In this document: in pieces, positions 53,999-61,768 of the stretch | How the letters are laid out: every line of letters begins with the position of its first letter | Numbering within the stretch: the stretch's first letter is position 1 | Assembly: GCF_004784475.1 (NCBI RefSeq) | Contig: NZ_SRRT01000010.1 | Location: 116,495 to 180,494, forward strand | Length of the DNA: 64,000 bases | Direction: 5' to 3' | DNA from: Streptomyces bauhiniae | Lineage (GTDB): Bacteria > Actinomycetota > Actinomycetes > Streptomycetales > Streptomycetaceae | Program-made: the position numbers and the translations under genes | The notes under the pieces: generated by a model | Seen by the model: only the letters and a program-made list of their open reading frames with translations | Databases searched by the model: none | Told to the model about the DNA's origin: nothing

Positions 53999-55254
53999 GC
54001 CAGGTGCTCCCGGTTGTGCGCGAGGAGGAGGTCGGTGAGCGTCTCGGCATAGGCGTACTGGCCCACCAGCGGGTGCGCCAGCAGCGCCCGGAACACCCGG
54101 TTCCGGCTCCCGCGCAGGGCCGCGTCCAGCGCGAGTTCCTCGTACGCCGTCACGTTCGCCATCAGCCCCGCGAACAGCGGGTCGACGCCCGGCACCGGGA
54201 GCGGCTTCGCCCCGGCCGGGCCGACCGCCGCGGGCACCTCGATCACCGCGTCGTCGGGGAGGAACGGCAGCGTGCCCCCGTTGACCGTGTTCACCACCTG
54301 GTACGGGCTGCCCCCGCCGCCCAGCAGGGCCGCCGCCACGTCCACGGCCGCCTCCGAGTAGAAGGCCCCGCCGCGCCGGGCCAGCAGCGCGGGCTTCTCG
54401 TCCAGCGCCGGGTCGGCATACATCGCCAGCAGCTCCCGCTCCAGCGCCGCGACCTCGGCCGCCCGCGAGGGCTTGATCCGCTGCTCGCCCACCACCTCGT
54501 CGTGCAGGTAGTAGTACCGCAGGTAGTACGACGGGATCGCGCCCAACCGCTCCAGCAGGGGGCGCGGCAGCCGCAGGTCGGCGGCTACGGCGTCACCGTG
54601 CTCGGCCAGCAGCCGGGGGAGGACGTCCTCGCCGTCGGGGCCGCCGAGGCGTACGGCGGTCTCCCAGGTGAGGTGGTTGAGGCCGACGTGGTCGAGGTGG
54701 ACCTCGCCGGGGTCGGTGCCGAGCAGGGCGGCGAACTTCCGCTGGAGGCCGATCGCCACATTGCACAGGCCGACCGCGCGGTGGCCCTCCTTCAGCAGGG
54801 CGCGGGTGACGATGCCGACCGGGTTGGTGAAGTCGATGATCCACGCGTCCGGGTTCGCCCGCCGGACCCGCTCCGCGATGTCCAGCACCACCGGGACCGT
54901 ACGCAGCGCCTTGGCCAGCCCGCCCGCGCCGGTCGTCTCCTGGCCCAGGCACCCGCACTCCAGCGGCCAGGTCTCGTCCCGCTCGCGCGCCGCCTGCCCG
55001 CCCACCCGGAGCTGGAGCAGTACGGCGTCCGCGCCCGCCACCCCGGCGTCCAGGTCGGAGGTGGTGACCACCCGGCCGGGATGCCCCTGCCGGGCGAAGA
55101 TCCTCCGGGCCAGGCCGCCCACCAGCTCCAGCCGGTCCGCCGCCGGGTCCACCAGCACCAGCTCGGTCACCGGCAGCGTGTCCCGCAACCGGGCGAAGCC
55201 GTCGACGAGTTCCGGGGTGTAGGTCGAACCTCCGCCGACCACGGTCAGTCTCAC
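53989..55254 (-). CDS. GH4 family 6-phospho-beta-glucosidase-like enzyme
   Basis: 421-residue NAD- and metal-dependent glycosidase of family 4. The N-terminal Rossmann motif is LTVVGGGSTYTPELVDGFA. Family segments include LQLRVGGQAARERDE, the metal/substrate motif IDFTNPVGIVTRAL, GLCNVAIG with the conserved Cys and Asn, and HVGLNHLTWE. GH4 enzymes cleave 6-phospho-glycosides by an oxidation-elimination mechanism. It starts with GTG 55254 after GAGGGA. It forms a two-gene unit with the downstream kinase, and no sugar transporter is adjacent in the window. Confidence 0.87.
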   Translation of the reverse strand: MRLTVVGGGSTYTPELVDGFARLRDTLPVTELVLVDPAADRLELVGGLARRIFARQGHPGRVVTTSDLDAGVAGADAVLLQLRVGGQAARERDETWPLECGCLGQETTGAGGLAKALRTVPVVLDIAERVRRANPDAWIIDFTNPVGIVTRALLKEGHRAVGLCNVAIGLQRKFAALLGTDPGEVHLDHVGLNHLTWETAVRLGGPDGEDVLPRLLAEHGDAVAADLRLPRPLLERLGAIPSYYLRYYYLHDEVVGEQRIKPSRAAEVAALERELLAMYADPALDEKPALLARRGGAFYSEAAVDVAAALLGGGGSPYQVVNTVNGGTLPFLPDDAVIEVPAAVGPAGAKPLPVPGVDPLFAGLMANVTAYEELALDAALRGSRNRVFRALLAHPLVGQYAYAETLTDLLLAHNREHLAWA

Positions 55255-55350
55255 GGGCGAACTCCCTCGCGTACGACGGGCTCCTCGGCCAGGGAAACCT
55301 AGGCGCAGGCGGGAGAGTCCGTCAACGAAGCAAGCCCCTTCGGAGCGCCG

Positions 55351-56457
55351 TTACTTCACCGGAGGCTTCGGCGTGGTGAGCGGGTTGGTGGCCAGGGACT
55401 GCGGGGAGGTTGCGTTGTTGAACGCCGAGGGCGCGGCGACGGTGGCCGAGGGGTCCGGGGTCTCCTCCGGGACCACGGCCGTGGCACCGCCGATGATCGG
55501 GATGCTCGCCCGGTCGAAGGCCCGCTTGATCCGCCAGCGCAGCTCGCGCTCGACCGACACCGACTTGCCCGGCATGGTCTTGGCGGAGACCCGGATGACC
55601 ATGGAGTCGATGAGCACGCTGTCCAGGCCCAGCACCTCGATGGGGCTCCAGAGCAGCTCGTTCCACGGCTCCTCCTTGCCCATCTTCTCGGCGACCTCGT
55701 CCAGTACGGACTTGACCTTGTCCAGGTCCTCGTCGGCGCGGACGGTGACGTCCACGCCCGCCGTGGCCCAGCCCTGGGAGAGGTTGCCGATGCGCTTGAC
55801 CTCGCCGTTGCGCACGTACCAGATCTCGCCGTTGTCGCCGCGCAGCTTGGTCACGCGCAGGCCGACCTCGACGACCTCGCCGGTCGCCACCCCGGCGTCG
55901 ATGGTGTCGCCGACGCCGTACTGGTCCTCGATGATCATGAAGACGCCGGACAGGAAGTCGGTGACCAGGTTCCGGGCGCCGAAACCGATCGCCACACCGG
56001 CGACACCGGCGGAGGCGAGCAGCGGGGCCAGGTCGATCTTGAAGGTGGAGAGCACCATCAGGGCGGCCGTGCCGAGGATGGTGAAGGACGCCACCGAGCG
56101 CAGTACCGAGCCGATGGCGGCCGAGCGCTGACGGCGCCGCTCGTTGTTGACCAGCAGCCCGCCCAGCGGGGACTGGTCCACCGCCTGCACGGTGCGGTTC
56201 ATCCGCTCGATCAGCTTGGTGATGGCCCGGCGCACGACCGCGCGCAGCGCGACGGCGATGACCACGATCAGCAGGATCTGCAGCCCCATCGCCAGCCAGG
56301 TCGACCAGTTCTGCTCGACCCAGCTCGCCGCGTTCGCCGCGTTCTCCTGGGCGTCCTGGAGCGAGGGCACGGCCGGGTCCGAGCCCGATGGCGAGGGAGA
56401 CGGCGAGACTCCGGCGGCCAGCAGGGCGACGGGCAGGGACACGGCGGGTACCTCCAT
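55351..56457 (-). CDS. small-conductance mechanosensitive channel (MscS family)
   Basis: 368-residue MscS-type channel. After an outer N-terminal part come TM segments WLAMGLQILLIVVIAVALRA and SFTILGTAALMVLSTF. The pore helix and beta-domain signature is LLASAGVAGVAIGFGARNLVTDFLSGVFMIIEDQYGVGD. The C-terminal domain has VTVRADEDLDKVKSVL and ends in a Pro/Thr/Ala-rich tail. ATG 56457 was chosen as the first start after which the protein looks family-like. In-frame GTG codons upstream could lengthen the N-terminus. The 289 bp to the divergent HNH gene hold no other gene. Confidence 0.86.
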   Translation of the reverse strand: MEVPAVSLPVALLAAGVSPSPSPSGSDPAVPSLQDAQENAANAASWVEQNWSTWLAMGLQILLIVVIAVALRAVVRRAITKLIERMNRTVQAVDQSPLGGLLVNNERRRQRSAAIGSVLRSVASFTILGTAALMVLSTFKIDLAPLLASAGVAGVAIGFGARNLVTDFLSGVFMIIEDQYGVGDTIDAGVATGEVVEVGLRVTKLRGDNGEIWYVRNGEVKRIGNLSQGWATAGVDVTVRADEDLDKVKSVLDEVAEKMGKEEPWNELLWSPIEVLGLDSVLIDSMVIRVSAKTMPGKSVSVERELRWRIKRAFDRASIPIIGGATAVVPEETPDPSATVAAPSAFNNATSPQSLATNPLTTPKPPVK

Positions 56458-56746
56458 GGTGCTGCGGTCCGCGCCGGCGGGGGCGGGCAAGGTCACGGGA
56501 AGGTCACCGGGCGGACAGAACCACCACACTAACGGGGCATCGCGCACCCACTCGCCGCTTCTCCGGAGGCTCCCTGCCCCGCCCGCGCCTGAACAGGCCC
56601 TGCGGAGCGGACGGCGCCGCTCATGTGGTCGAAAACACTTCGAGCCCGTTACCGGCACATGGTGGCGCTCGGAGCAGGCATGAGGGGAGACTGAACCAGA
56701 TCGTCCCGGCGCGAGCCACGCGCCGCCGACGCCCAAGGAGGCCCCT

Positions 56747-57283
56747 GTGCCGCATGTCCTGGTCCTCAACGCGTCGTACGAGCCCCTCGGCGTCGTACCG
56801 CTCCGCCGCGCGCTCGTCCTCGTCCTGGAGAACAAGGCCGTCTCCCTCGAGGAATCCGGCGCCTATCTGCACAGCGCGTCCGTCACAGTCCCCGCACCCA
56901 GCGTGGTCCGGCTCAAGCGTTTCGTGCGGGTTCCCTACCGGGGGCCCGTTCCCCTCACCCGGCGCGCGCTGTTCGCGCGGGACGGGGGCCGGTGCGCGTA
57001 CTGCGGTGGCGTCGCAACCAGCGTCGACCACGTCATCCCGCGCTCACGCGGGGGCAAGCACGTCTGGGACAACGTGGTGGCCTCCTGCCGCCGCTGCAAC
57101 CACGTCAAGGCCGACCGCCACCTGGTCGAACTCGGCTGGCGCCTGCGCCACCAGCCGGCCCCGCCCACGGGCCTCGCCTGGCGCATCATCGGCACCGGCC
57201 ACCGCGACCCCCGCTGGCTCCCCTACCTCCAGCCCTACGGCGCGGAGGCCGCCCTGGCCCGGATCGATGGCATCTCGGCCTGA
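56747..57283 (+). CDS. HNH endonuclease domain protein
   Basis: 178-residue protein of the small actinobacterial HNH group. It begins VLVLNASYEPLGVVPLRRALVLVLENKA, typical of this family. The HNH core has CAYCGG, SVDHVIPRSRGG and WDNVVASCRRCNHVKAD, with two zinc CxxC pairs and the catalytic His in DHV. GTG 56747 is preceded by AAGGAGG, an excellent ribosome site. It is not tied to any restriction or phage gene here and is widely conserved in Streptomyces, so a housekeeping role is likely. Confidence 0.87.
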   Translation: MPHVLVLNASYEPLGVVPLRRALVLVLENKAVSLEESGAYLHSASVTVPAPSVVRLKRFVRVPYRGPVPLTRRALFARDGGRCAYCGGVATSVDHVIPRSRGGKHVWDNVVASCRRCNHVKADRHLVELGWRLRHQPAPPTGLAWRIIGTGHRDPRWLPYLQPYGAEAALARIDGISA

Positions 57284-57309
57284 CGCTCCGGGCCCCGGCC
57301 ACGGGGGCG

Positions 57310-57906
57310 TCAGCCGCCGGGGCGCGCCCCCCGGACGGCGTACAGCGCGGTGCCCAGCGCGAAGGCGGCCAGCGCGGCGGCCCAGGCGCCGGGCTGCGTC
57401 CCCGGCTGCACCGGCCACGCCCACACCGTGGCCGCCCGGCCGCGGGGGCCGGAGGAGGCCAGGTAGGCGGCGGACACGTACCCGAAGGCGGGCAGCCAGC
57501 TCAGCCGGGCCCCGAGGGCGACGGCGGCGAGCGCCACGATCCCCACGCAGCCCAGGACGTTCCGGATCATCGCCGGGGGCCCGAACGTCTCCGCGTGCCC
57601 GGCGACGGCCACCGGCAGCACCGCCGAGGCGAGCGCGGTCAGCGCGAGCAGATGCGCCAGCCGCCGGGGCCACCAGGGGCGTACGGCCGTACGGTCCAGC
57701 TCGTCGGAGTCGGAGCGCAGGCTCGCGCCGATCGCGGCGGCGGCCAGCAGCGGGGCGAGCGCCACCACGGGCACCCGGCGGCCGGGGTCCAGGTAGGCGT
57801 CCAGCGCCCCGGCCGCCCAGACGGCGAAGCCGGTGGTCGCGGCGAGGGCGGCCAGGGTCTGCGGGAGGGCGCGGGAGCGGGCGTAGAGCGGGAGACCGGG
57901 GTTCAC
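57310..57906 (-). CDS. membrane protein at the end of the ECF/ABC operon
   Basis: 198-residue protein with about six hydrophobic segments (for example TLAALAATTGFAVWAAGAL, VPVVALAPLLAAAAIGASL, VLGCVGIVALAAVALGARL). Its GTG overlaps the stop of the upstream gene (GTGA), so it belongs to the five-gene operon 61414-57310. No family is recognised; it is probably an extra subunit or relative of ABC-2 permeases. Confidence 0.65.
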   Translation of the reverse strand: MNPGLPLYARSRALPQTLAALAATTGFAVWAAGALDAYLDPGRRVPVVALAPLLAAAAIGASLRSDSDELDRTAVRPWWPRRLAHLLALTALASAVLPVAVAGHAETFGPPAMIRNVLGCVGIVALAAVALGARLSWLPAFGYVSAAYLASSGPRGRAATVWAWPVQPGTQPGAWAAALAAFALGTALYAVRGARPGG

Positions 57907-59234
57907 AGGGCCGGCACCCCCTCGGCGTCGCAGGCCGCGCGGGCCGCGAAGTAGGCGGAGAGCCAGGTGCGGCGGCGCTGCTCGTCCATGCCGGCCAGCT
58001 TGGCGCGGGCGGCCTGGCTTGCGCGGAGGTGGGCGCGTCTGGCCGCATCGCCCTTCGCGTCGTCGGCGTCGAAGTTGCGTTGCTGAGGGTTCGGCGCCAG
58101 GTACGCCTGTACGGCGTCGTCCGCCGGCAGCACCCGCTCGGGCTCCTCGCCGCAGTCGCCGCGCAGGGCCGCCACCGCCTCCCACGCGTACTGCTCCGGT
58201 TTCATCAGCCGCCCCCGTACGACGTACCAGCCGAACGGCGTCAGCATCGGCAGGGCGGCCTCGTCGGCGCGCGGCTCGGTGCCCCGGTCCGACCAGCGGA
58301 CCGGGAGGTTGCGCACGCCGCGCAGCTTGCCGGTGACTCCGGACAGGGCCGCGCGTACCTGGGGGAGCATGCCGGAGTAGCGGGCGTTGACGCAGACGGC
58401 GGGCGTGGTGGAGGTGTCGCACACCTGGCGGTGGGCGAGCGGGTCCGGCCGCCACGGGCCGCTCCCGGTGGACAGCAGCAGCGCGGCGGCCAGGGCGACG
58501 GCCAGCGGCACCAAAGCGGTCGCCCGGCGCCGGGCCGCGTACGCCAGGGTGAGGGCGAAGGCCAGGCCGAGCGTCCAGGCGGCCATGGCGAGCGGCTGCC
58601 ACCACACCGGCCAGAAACCGTTCACGGCGGGCCTGGCCGGGTCGAGCGGGCTGACGGCATCCTGGTAGCCCGCCGTTCCGAGCACCACGTACCCGGCCGC
58701 ACCCAGCAGAGGGGCCGCGAGCGGGGTGGAGGCGGCCCGGCCCACCACGTGTCCCAGCAGTGTCGCCGCCATCAGGGCGGCGGTGTCTCCGGGCACCGGG
58801 CTGAGATGCGGGTGGTCGCCCCGGACGTACGGCCAGGTGGTGAGCGTCGTCAGGGCCACGGCGAGCAGATGGCCGACGGCCACCCAGAGGGCGACCGGCA
58901 GGGCGGACACCAGCAGCCTGGTGAGCGGCGCGCGGACGGCCGTACCCCACAGCTCCTCGGTACGGCGCCGTCGCTCCCGGCCCCCCTGCCAGCAGCCGGC
59001 CGCGGCGGCGAACGGCAGGGCGATCACCAGCGCGTCGTGCAGGTGATCGGCGGTCGCCGCCCAGTCGCCCTGCCAGGCGTCGGCGGAGGCGGGCAGCACC
59101 GCCCCGAACAGCAGCAGGACGGCCGCCCCGGCGAGCGGGGGGAAGCCCCGGAGGGCCTCGGCGCGGAGCGGGTGGGGGACGCGGACGGGTGCCTCCGGCA
59201 CGGCCGGGGCGGTGGTCGTGGTCGTGGTCGTCAC
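57903..59234 (-). CDS. ABC transporter permease-like membrane protein with outer domain
   Basis: 443-residue protein. The N-terminus is a short Thr run, followed by six or so membrane segments up to about residue 260 (PLAGAAVLLLFGAVLP, ALVIALPFAAAAGCWQGGRE, LVSALPVALWVAVGHLLAVAL and others). A C-terminal domain of about 180 residues, probably outside, has cysteines (HRQVCDTSTTPAVCVNARY, LRGDCGEEPE). GTG 59234 overlaps the ATPase stop. The GCWQGGRERRRRTEELWGTAVRAPLTRLLVS segment resembles the ABC-2 coupling region, so this is the likely partner of the ATPase. Confidence 0.7.
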   Translation of the reverse strand: MTTTTTTTAPAVPEAPVRVPHPLRAEALRGFPPLAGAAVLLLFGAVLPASADAWQGDWAATADHLHDALVIALPFAAAAGCWQGGRERRRRTEELWGTAVRAPLTRLLVSALPVALWVAVGHLLAVALTTLTTWPYVRGDHPHLSPVPGDTAALMAATLLGHVVGRAASTPLAAPLLGAAGYVVLGTAGYQDAVSPLDPARPAVNGFWPVWWQPLAMAAWTLGLAFALTLAYAARRRATALVPLAVALAAALLLSTGSGPWRPDPLAHRQVCDTSTTPAVCVNARYSGMLPQVRAALSGVTGKLRGVRNLPVRWSDRGTEPRADEAALPMLTPFGWYVVRGRLMKPEQYAWEAVAALRGDCGEEPERVLPADDAVQAYLAPNPQQRNFDADDAKGDAARRAHLRASQAARAKLAGMDEQRRRTWLSAYFAARAACDAEGVPAL

Positions 59235-60007
59235 ACCGTCTCCCGCGCGTCCGTGGCGCCCTGCGCCCGGTGGGCCCGCAGCGCCGCCGTGTAGCCGCGC
59301 TCGATGGGGTGGTCGCCGGGGCCGTCGGAGGTCTCGCCGAGCCCGGTCAGCGAGGCGGGGGTGCCCCGGTACGCGATCCGGCCCTCGTCCAGCAGGGTGA
59401 CCTCCGTGCAGGCGGCGGCCACGTCCTCCACCAGGTGGGTGGAGACCACCACCGTGGCCGAGGTGCCGAGTTCGCGCAGCAGCTCGCGGAACTCCACCCG
59501 CTGCTCGGGGTCGAGCCCGGCGGTGGGTTCGTCCAGCAGCAGCACGCTGGGGTCGTTGACGACAGCCTGCGCGATGCCGACCCGGCGGATCATGCCGCCG
59601 GACAGCGTCCGCATCTTCGCGTCGGCCCGGTCCGCGAGGCCCACCCGCCGCACCGCCCCCTCCACGGCGGCCGGAACCCGGTCGGCCGGGACCTCCTTCA
59701 GCCAGGCCACGTAGGCCACGAACTCCCGCACGGTGAAGGCCGGGTAGTAGCCGAACTCCTGCGGGAGATAACCGAGTTCGCCCCGTATCTCGGAACGCTC
59801 GCGCGGGCTGCCGCTGTCCCGGCCGAGCAGCTCCACGCGGCCGGCCGAGGGGCGGCCCACCGTGGCGAGCACCCGGATCAGCGAGGTCTTCCCGGCGCCG
59901 TTCGGCCCGAGCAGGCCGTGGACGCCGGTGCCCAGCTCCAGATCGACGGAGTCGAGGGCGACGGTTCTGCGATGCCGGACACACAGCCCGGTGACGCGGA
60001 TGGACAA
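59231..60007 (-). CDS. ABC transporter ATP-binding protein
   Basis: 258-residue ATPase with Walker A GLLGPNGAGKTS, Q-loop LPQEFG, signature LSGGMIRRVGIAQAVV, Walker B LLLDEPTAGLDP and switch VVSTHLVEDV. It starts with TTG after GAGGAG. It lies between the anti-sigma-type membrane protein and the permease-like gene, in the same order as exporters that are controlled by their own ECF sigma factor. Confidence 0.88.
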   Translation of the reverse strand: MSIRVTGLCVRHRRTVALDSVDLELGTGVHGLLGPNGAGKTSLIRVLATVGRPSAGRVELLGRDSGSPRERSEIRGELGYLPQEFGYYPAFTVREFVAYVAWLKEVPADRVPAAVEGAVRRVGLADRADAKMRTLSGGMIRRVGIAQAVVNDPSVLLLDEPTAGLDPEQRVEFRELLRELGTSATVVVSTHLVEDVAAACTEVTLLDEGRIAYRGTPASLTGLGETSDGPGDHPIERGYTAALRAHRAQGATDARETV

Positions 60008-60020
60008 GAGGGCTCCTCAG

Positions 60021-60833
60021 TCAGTTGGTGTGGTCGTACGCGGTGCGGCGGGCCGCCAGCAGCAGGGCGCTCAGGGCGACCGCGGCCGCCCACGCGGACT
60101 GGGCCGGGGCGCCGTCGAGGCACCGGGCCAGCCGGGCGCCGATCTCCCCCGGCGACGGCGCGAGCACCGCGCACAGCCAGCCGCCCGCCGTCAGGGCGGA
60201 CGCGATACGGAATCCGGTGAGCGGGGCCAGCGCCAGGGTGGCCAGCGTCAGCGCCAGCCCCGGCAGCAGCCACGCGGCGGCGGCCGGGGCGCCGGAGGCG
60301 GGCAGCAGCAGCCCGGTGAGGGTCAGCACCGGCAGACTCACCGCGAGCACGGCCGCCGTCCGGGTCAGGGCCAGCCGCAGCCCGCCACCCGGGGTGGAGG
60401 CGGCCAGCTCGTGCAGCGGGTCGGCGTGCGGGCCGTAGGACAGGGCGACCCCGGCCACCGGCACCACCGGGGCGAGCGCCAGCAGCAGCGTCCGCGCCTC
60501 CGGGGCGCCCCGGAACTGGCCCAGCAGCAGCGCGGCCCCGGCCACCACCAGCAGCGCCGCCGACCAGGCACCGCGCACGGCGGGCCCCGCCGCCCACAGC
60601 AGCCGGGCGAACCGGGACACGGGCACCTCCCGCACGGCGGAGGCCAGCACCGCGGCCCGTACGTCGGTGAGCACCGCCCCCGCCGCCGTCCCCCGTACCG
60701 CCGCCGAGACGCGGGACGCGCAGGCCGCGCAGGACTCCAGGTGCTTCTCCAGGGACCAGGCGTCCGGCTCCGGCAGGGAGCCGTCGGCGTACCGGGCGGC
60801 CCGGTCCTCGCTCGTGTGCCACTGCCTGCTCAT
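60021..60833 (-). CDS. membrane anti-sigma-type protein (zf-HC2 plus multi-TM domain)
   Basis: 270-residue protein. The N-terminal cytoplasmic domain of about 70 residues holds the zinc anti-sigma motif HLESCAACASRV (H-x3-C-x2-C). About six membrane helices follow (for example ALLVVAGAALLLGQF, LLALAPVVPVAGVALSYG, WLLPGLALTLATLALAPL). Its ATG overlaps the sigma factor stop (ATGA). It thus probably binds and silences the upstream sigma factor. The polytopic, ABC-2-like membrane part, instead of one helix, suggests that it senses or joins the transporter encoded downstream. Confidence 0.8.
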   Translation of the reverse strand: MSRQWHTSEDRAARYADGSLPEPDAWSLEKHLESCAACASRVSAAVRGTAAGAVLTDVRAAVLASAVREVPVSRFARLLWAAGPAVRGAWSAALLVVAGAALLLGQFRGAPEARTLLLALAPVVPVAGVALSYGPHADPLHELAASTPGGGLRLALTRTAAVLAVSLPVLTLTGLLLPASGAPAAAAWLLPGLALTLATLALAPLTGFRIASALTAGGWLCAVLAPSPGEIGARLARCLDGAPAQSAWAAAVALSALLLAARRTAYDHTN

Positions 60834-61414
60834 GCCGGGCCTCCCAGCGGGGACGGGTTCAACTGGGCCAGTGCGGCGCGCAGTTCGGTACGGGCGCGCC
60901 GGGCGCGGGACTTGACGGTGCCCTCGGGTATGCCGAGCAGCCGGGCCGCCTCGCGGGTGGTCAGGCCGTCGACCACGGTCGCGCGCAGCACCTCGCGCAG
61001 CTCGGGGGAGATCCGGTCCAGGGCGGTTCCGACATCGCCGTACTCCAGCCCGGCCAGCACCCGGTCCTCGGCGGACGGCACGGCGGCCGCCTCCGGCTCC
61101 GGCGCGACCCGCGCGGAGCGCTCCTGGGCGCGGCGGGCGTCGACCAGGCGCCGGGCGGCGATCGTCCACAGCCAGCCGCCCGCCTCCGCGCCCCGGTGCC
61201 CGGAAGCCGAGCGCCACACCGTGACGAAGGTGTCCTGGAGCACCTCCCGGACCACCTCCGGGTCGGCGCAGCGCCGGGCCAGCCGGGCGTGCAGCCAGCC
61301 CGCGTGCCGGTCGTACAGGTCGGCGAGCGCGGCCTGGTCGCCCGCCGCGACGGCCCTGAGCAGGGCGCCGTCGTCCTTCTCCCGGTGGCCCCCCATGGGG
61401 CGGAACAGTCTCAC
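60830..61414 (-). CDS. ECF RNA polymerase sigma factor
   Basis: 194-residue sigma-70 factor of the ECF type. Region 2 covers ALADLYDRHAGWLHARLARRCADPEVVREVLQDTFVTVWRSA. Region 4 covers ISPELREVLRATVVDGLTTREAARLLGIPEGTVKSRARRARTELR with its helix-turn-helix. GTG 61414 or ATG 61396 is the start. It heads a five-gene operon with a zinc anti-sigma protein, ABC ATPase and membrane proteins, and probably autoregulates it. Confidence 0.9.
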   Translation of the reverse strand: MRLFRPMGGHREKDDGALLRAVAAGDQAALADLYDRHAGWLHARLARRCADPEVVREVLQDTFVTVWRSASGHRGAEAGGWLWTIAARRLVDARRAQERSARVAPEPEAAAVPSAEDRVLAGLEYGDVGTALDRISPELREVLRATVVDGLTTREAARLLGIPEGTVKSRARRARTELRAALAQLNPSPLGGPA

Positions 61415-61540
61415 ACCCCCTCTATCGCCCCGCCCCCGAGCGGTGGATCACTCCCGCGTGCGGGCGTGGCAGCCGTGTGTCTGGGTAGGGCTGGGTAATC
61501 CGGCGAAACGCACCCGCCCCCCGTGACCAAGGAGGCTCCC

Positions 61541-61768
61541 GTGGCCGCAGCGGTTCACCTGTTCCTGCCCGCCCAGTGGAAACCCGAGGCGGAGACGCCC
61601 GCCGACTGCGCGTTCAGCGCGGAGAGCGCCTGTGTGGAGGCACCGCTCACCAGCGAGCCGCCGCTGCCCGGCGCCGAGCCACTCACCAGCGAGCCCCCGC
61701 TCGCCGACACCGTCCCGCTCACCGGTGACGCCGACCCCGTCCCGGTCCGCTTCGGCCCGGCCGAGTAG
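61541..61768 (+). CDS. small conserved-looking ORF ahead of malQ
   Basis: 75-codon frame starting at GTG 61541 with AAGGAGG about 6 bases upstream, the best ribosome site in this stretch. The product starts AAAVHLFLPAQWKPE and then has a repeated acidic-proline part (PLTSEPPLPGAEPLTSEPPLADTVPLTG). Its TAG is followed at once by the malQ ATG, with no gap. malQ has no ribosome site of its own inside clear sequence, so its translation probably depends on this ORF. Function unknown. Confidence 0.65.
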   Translation: MAAAVHLFLPAQWKPEAETPADCAFSAESACVEAPLTSEPPLPGAEPLTSEPPLADTVPLTGDADPVPVRFGPAE

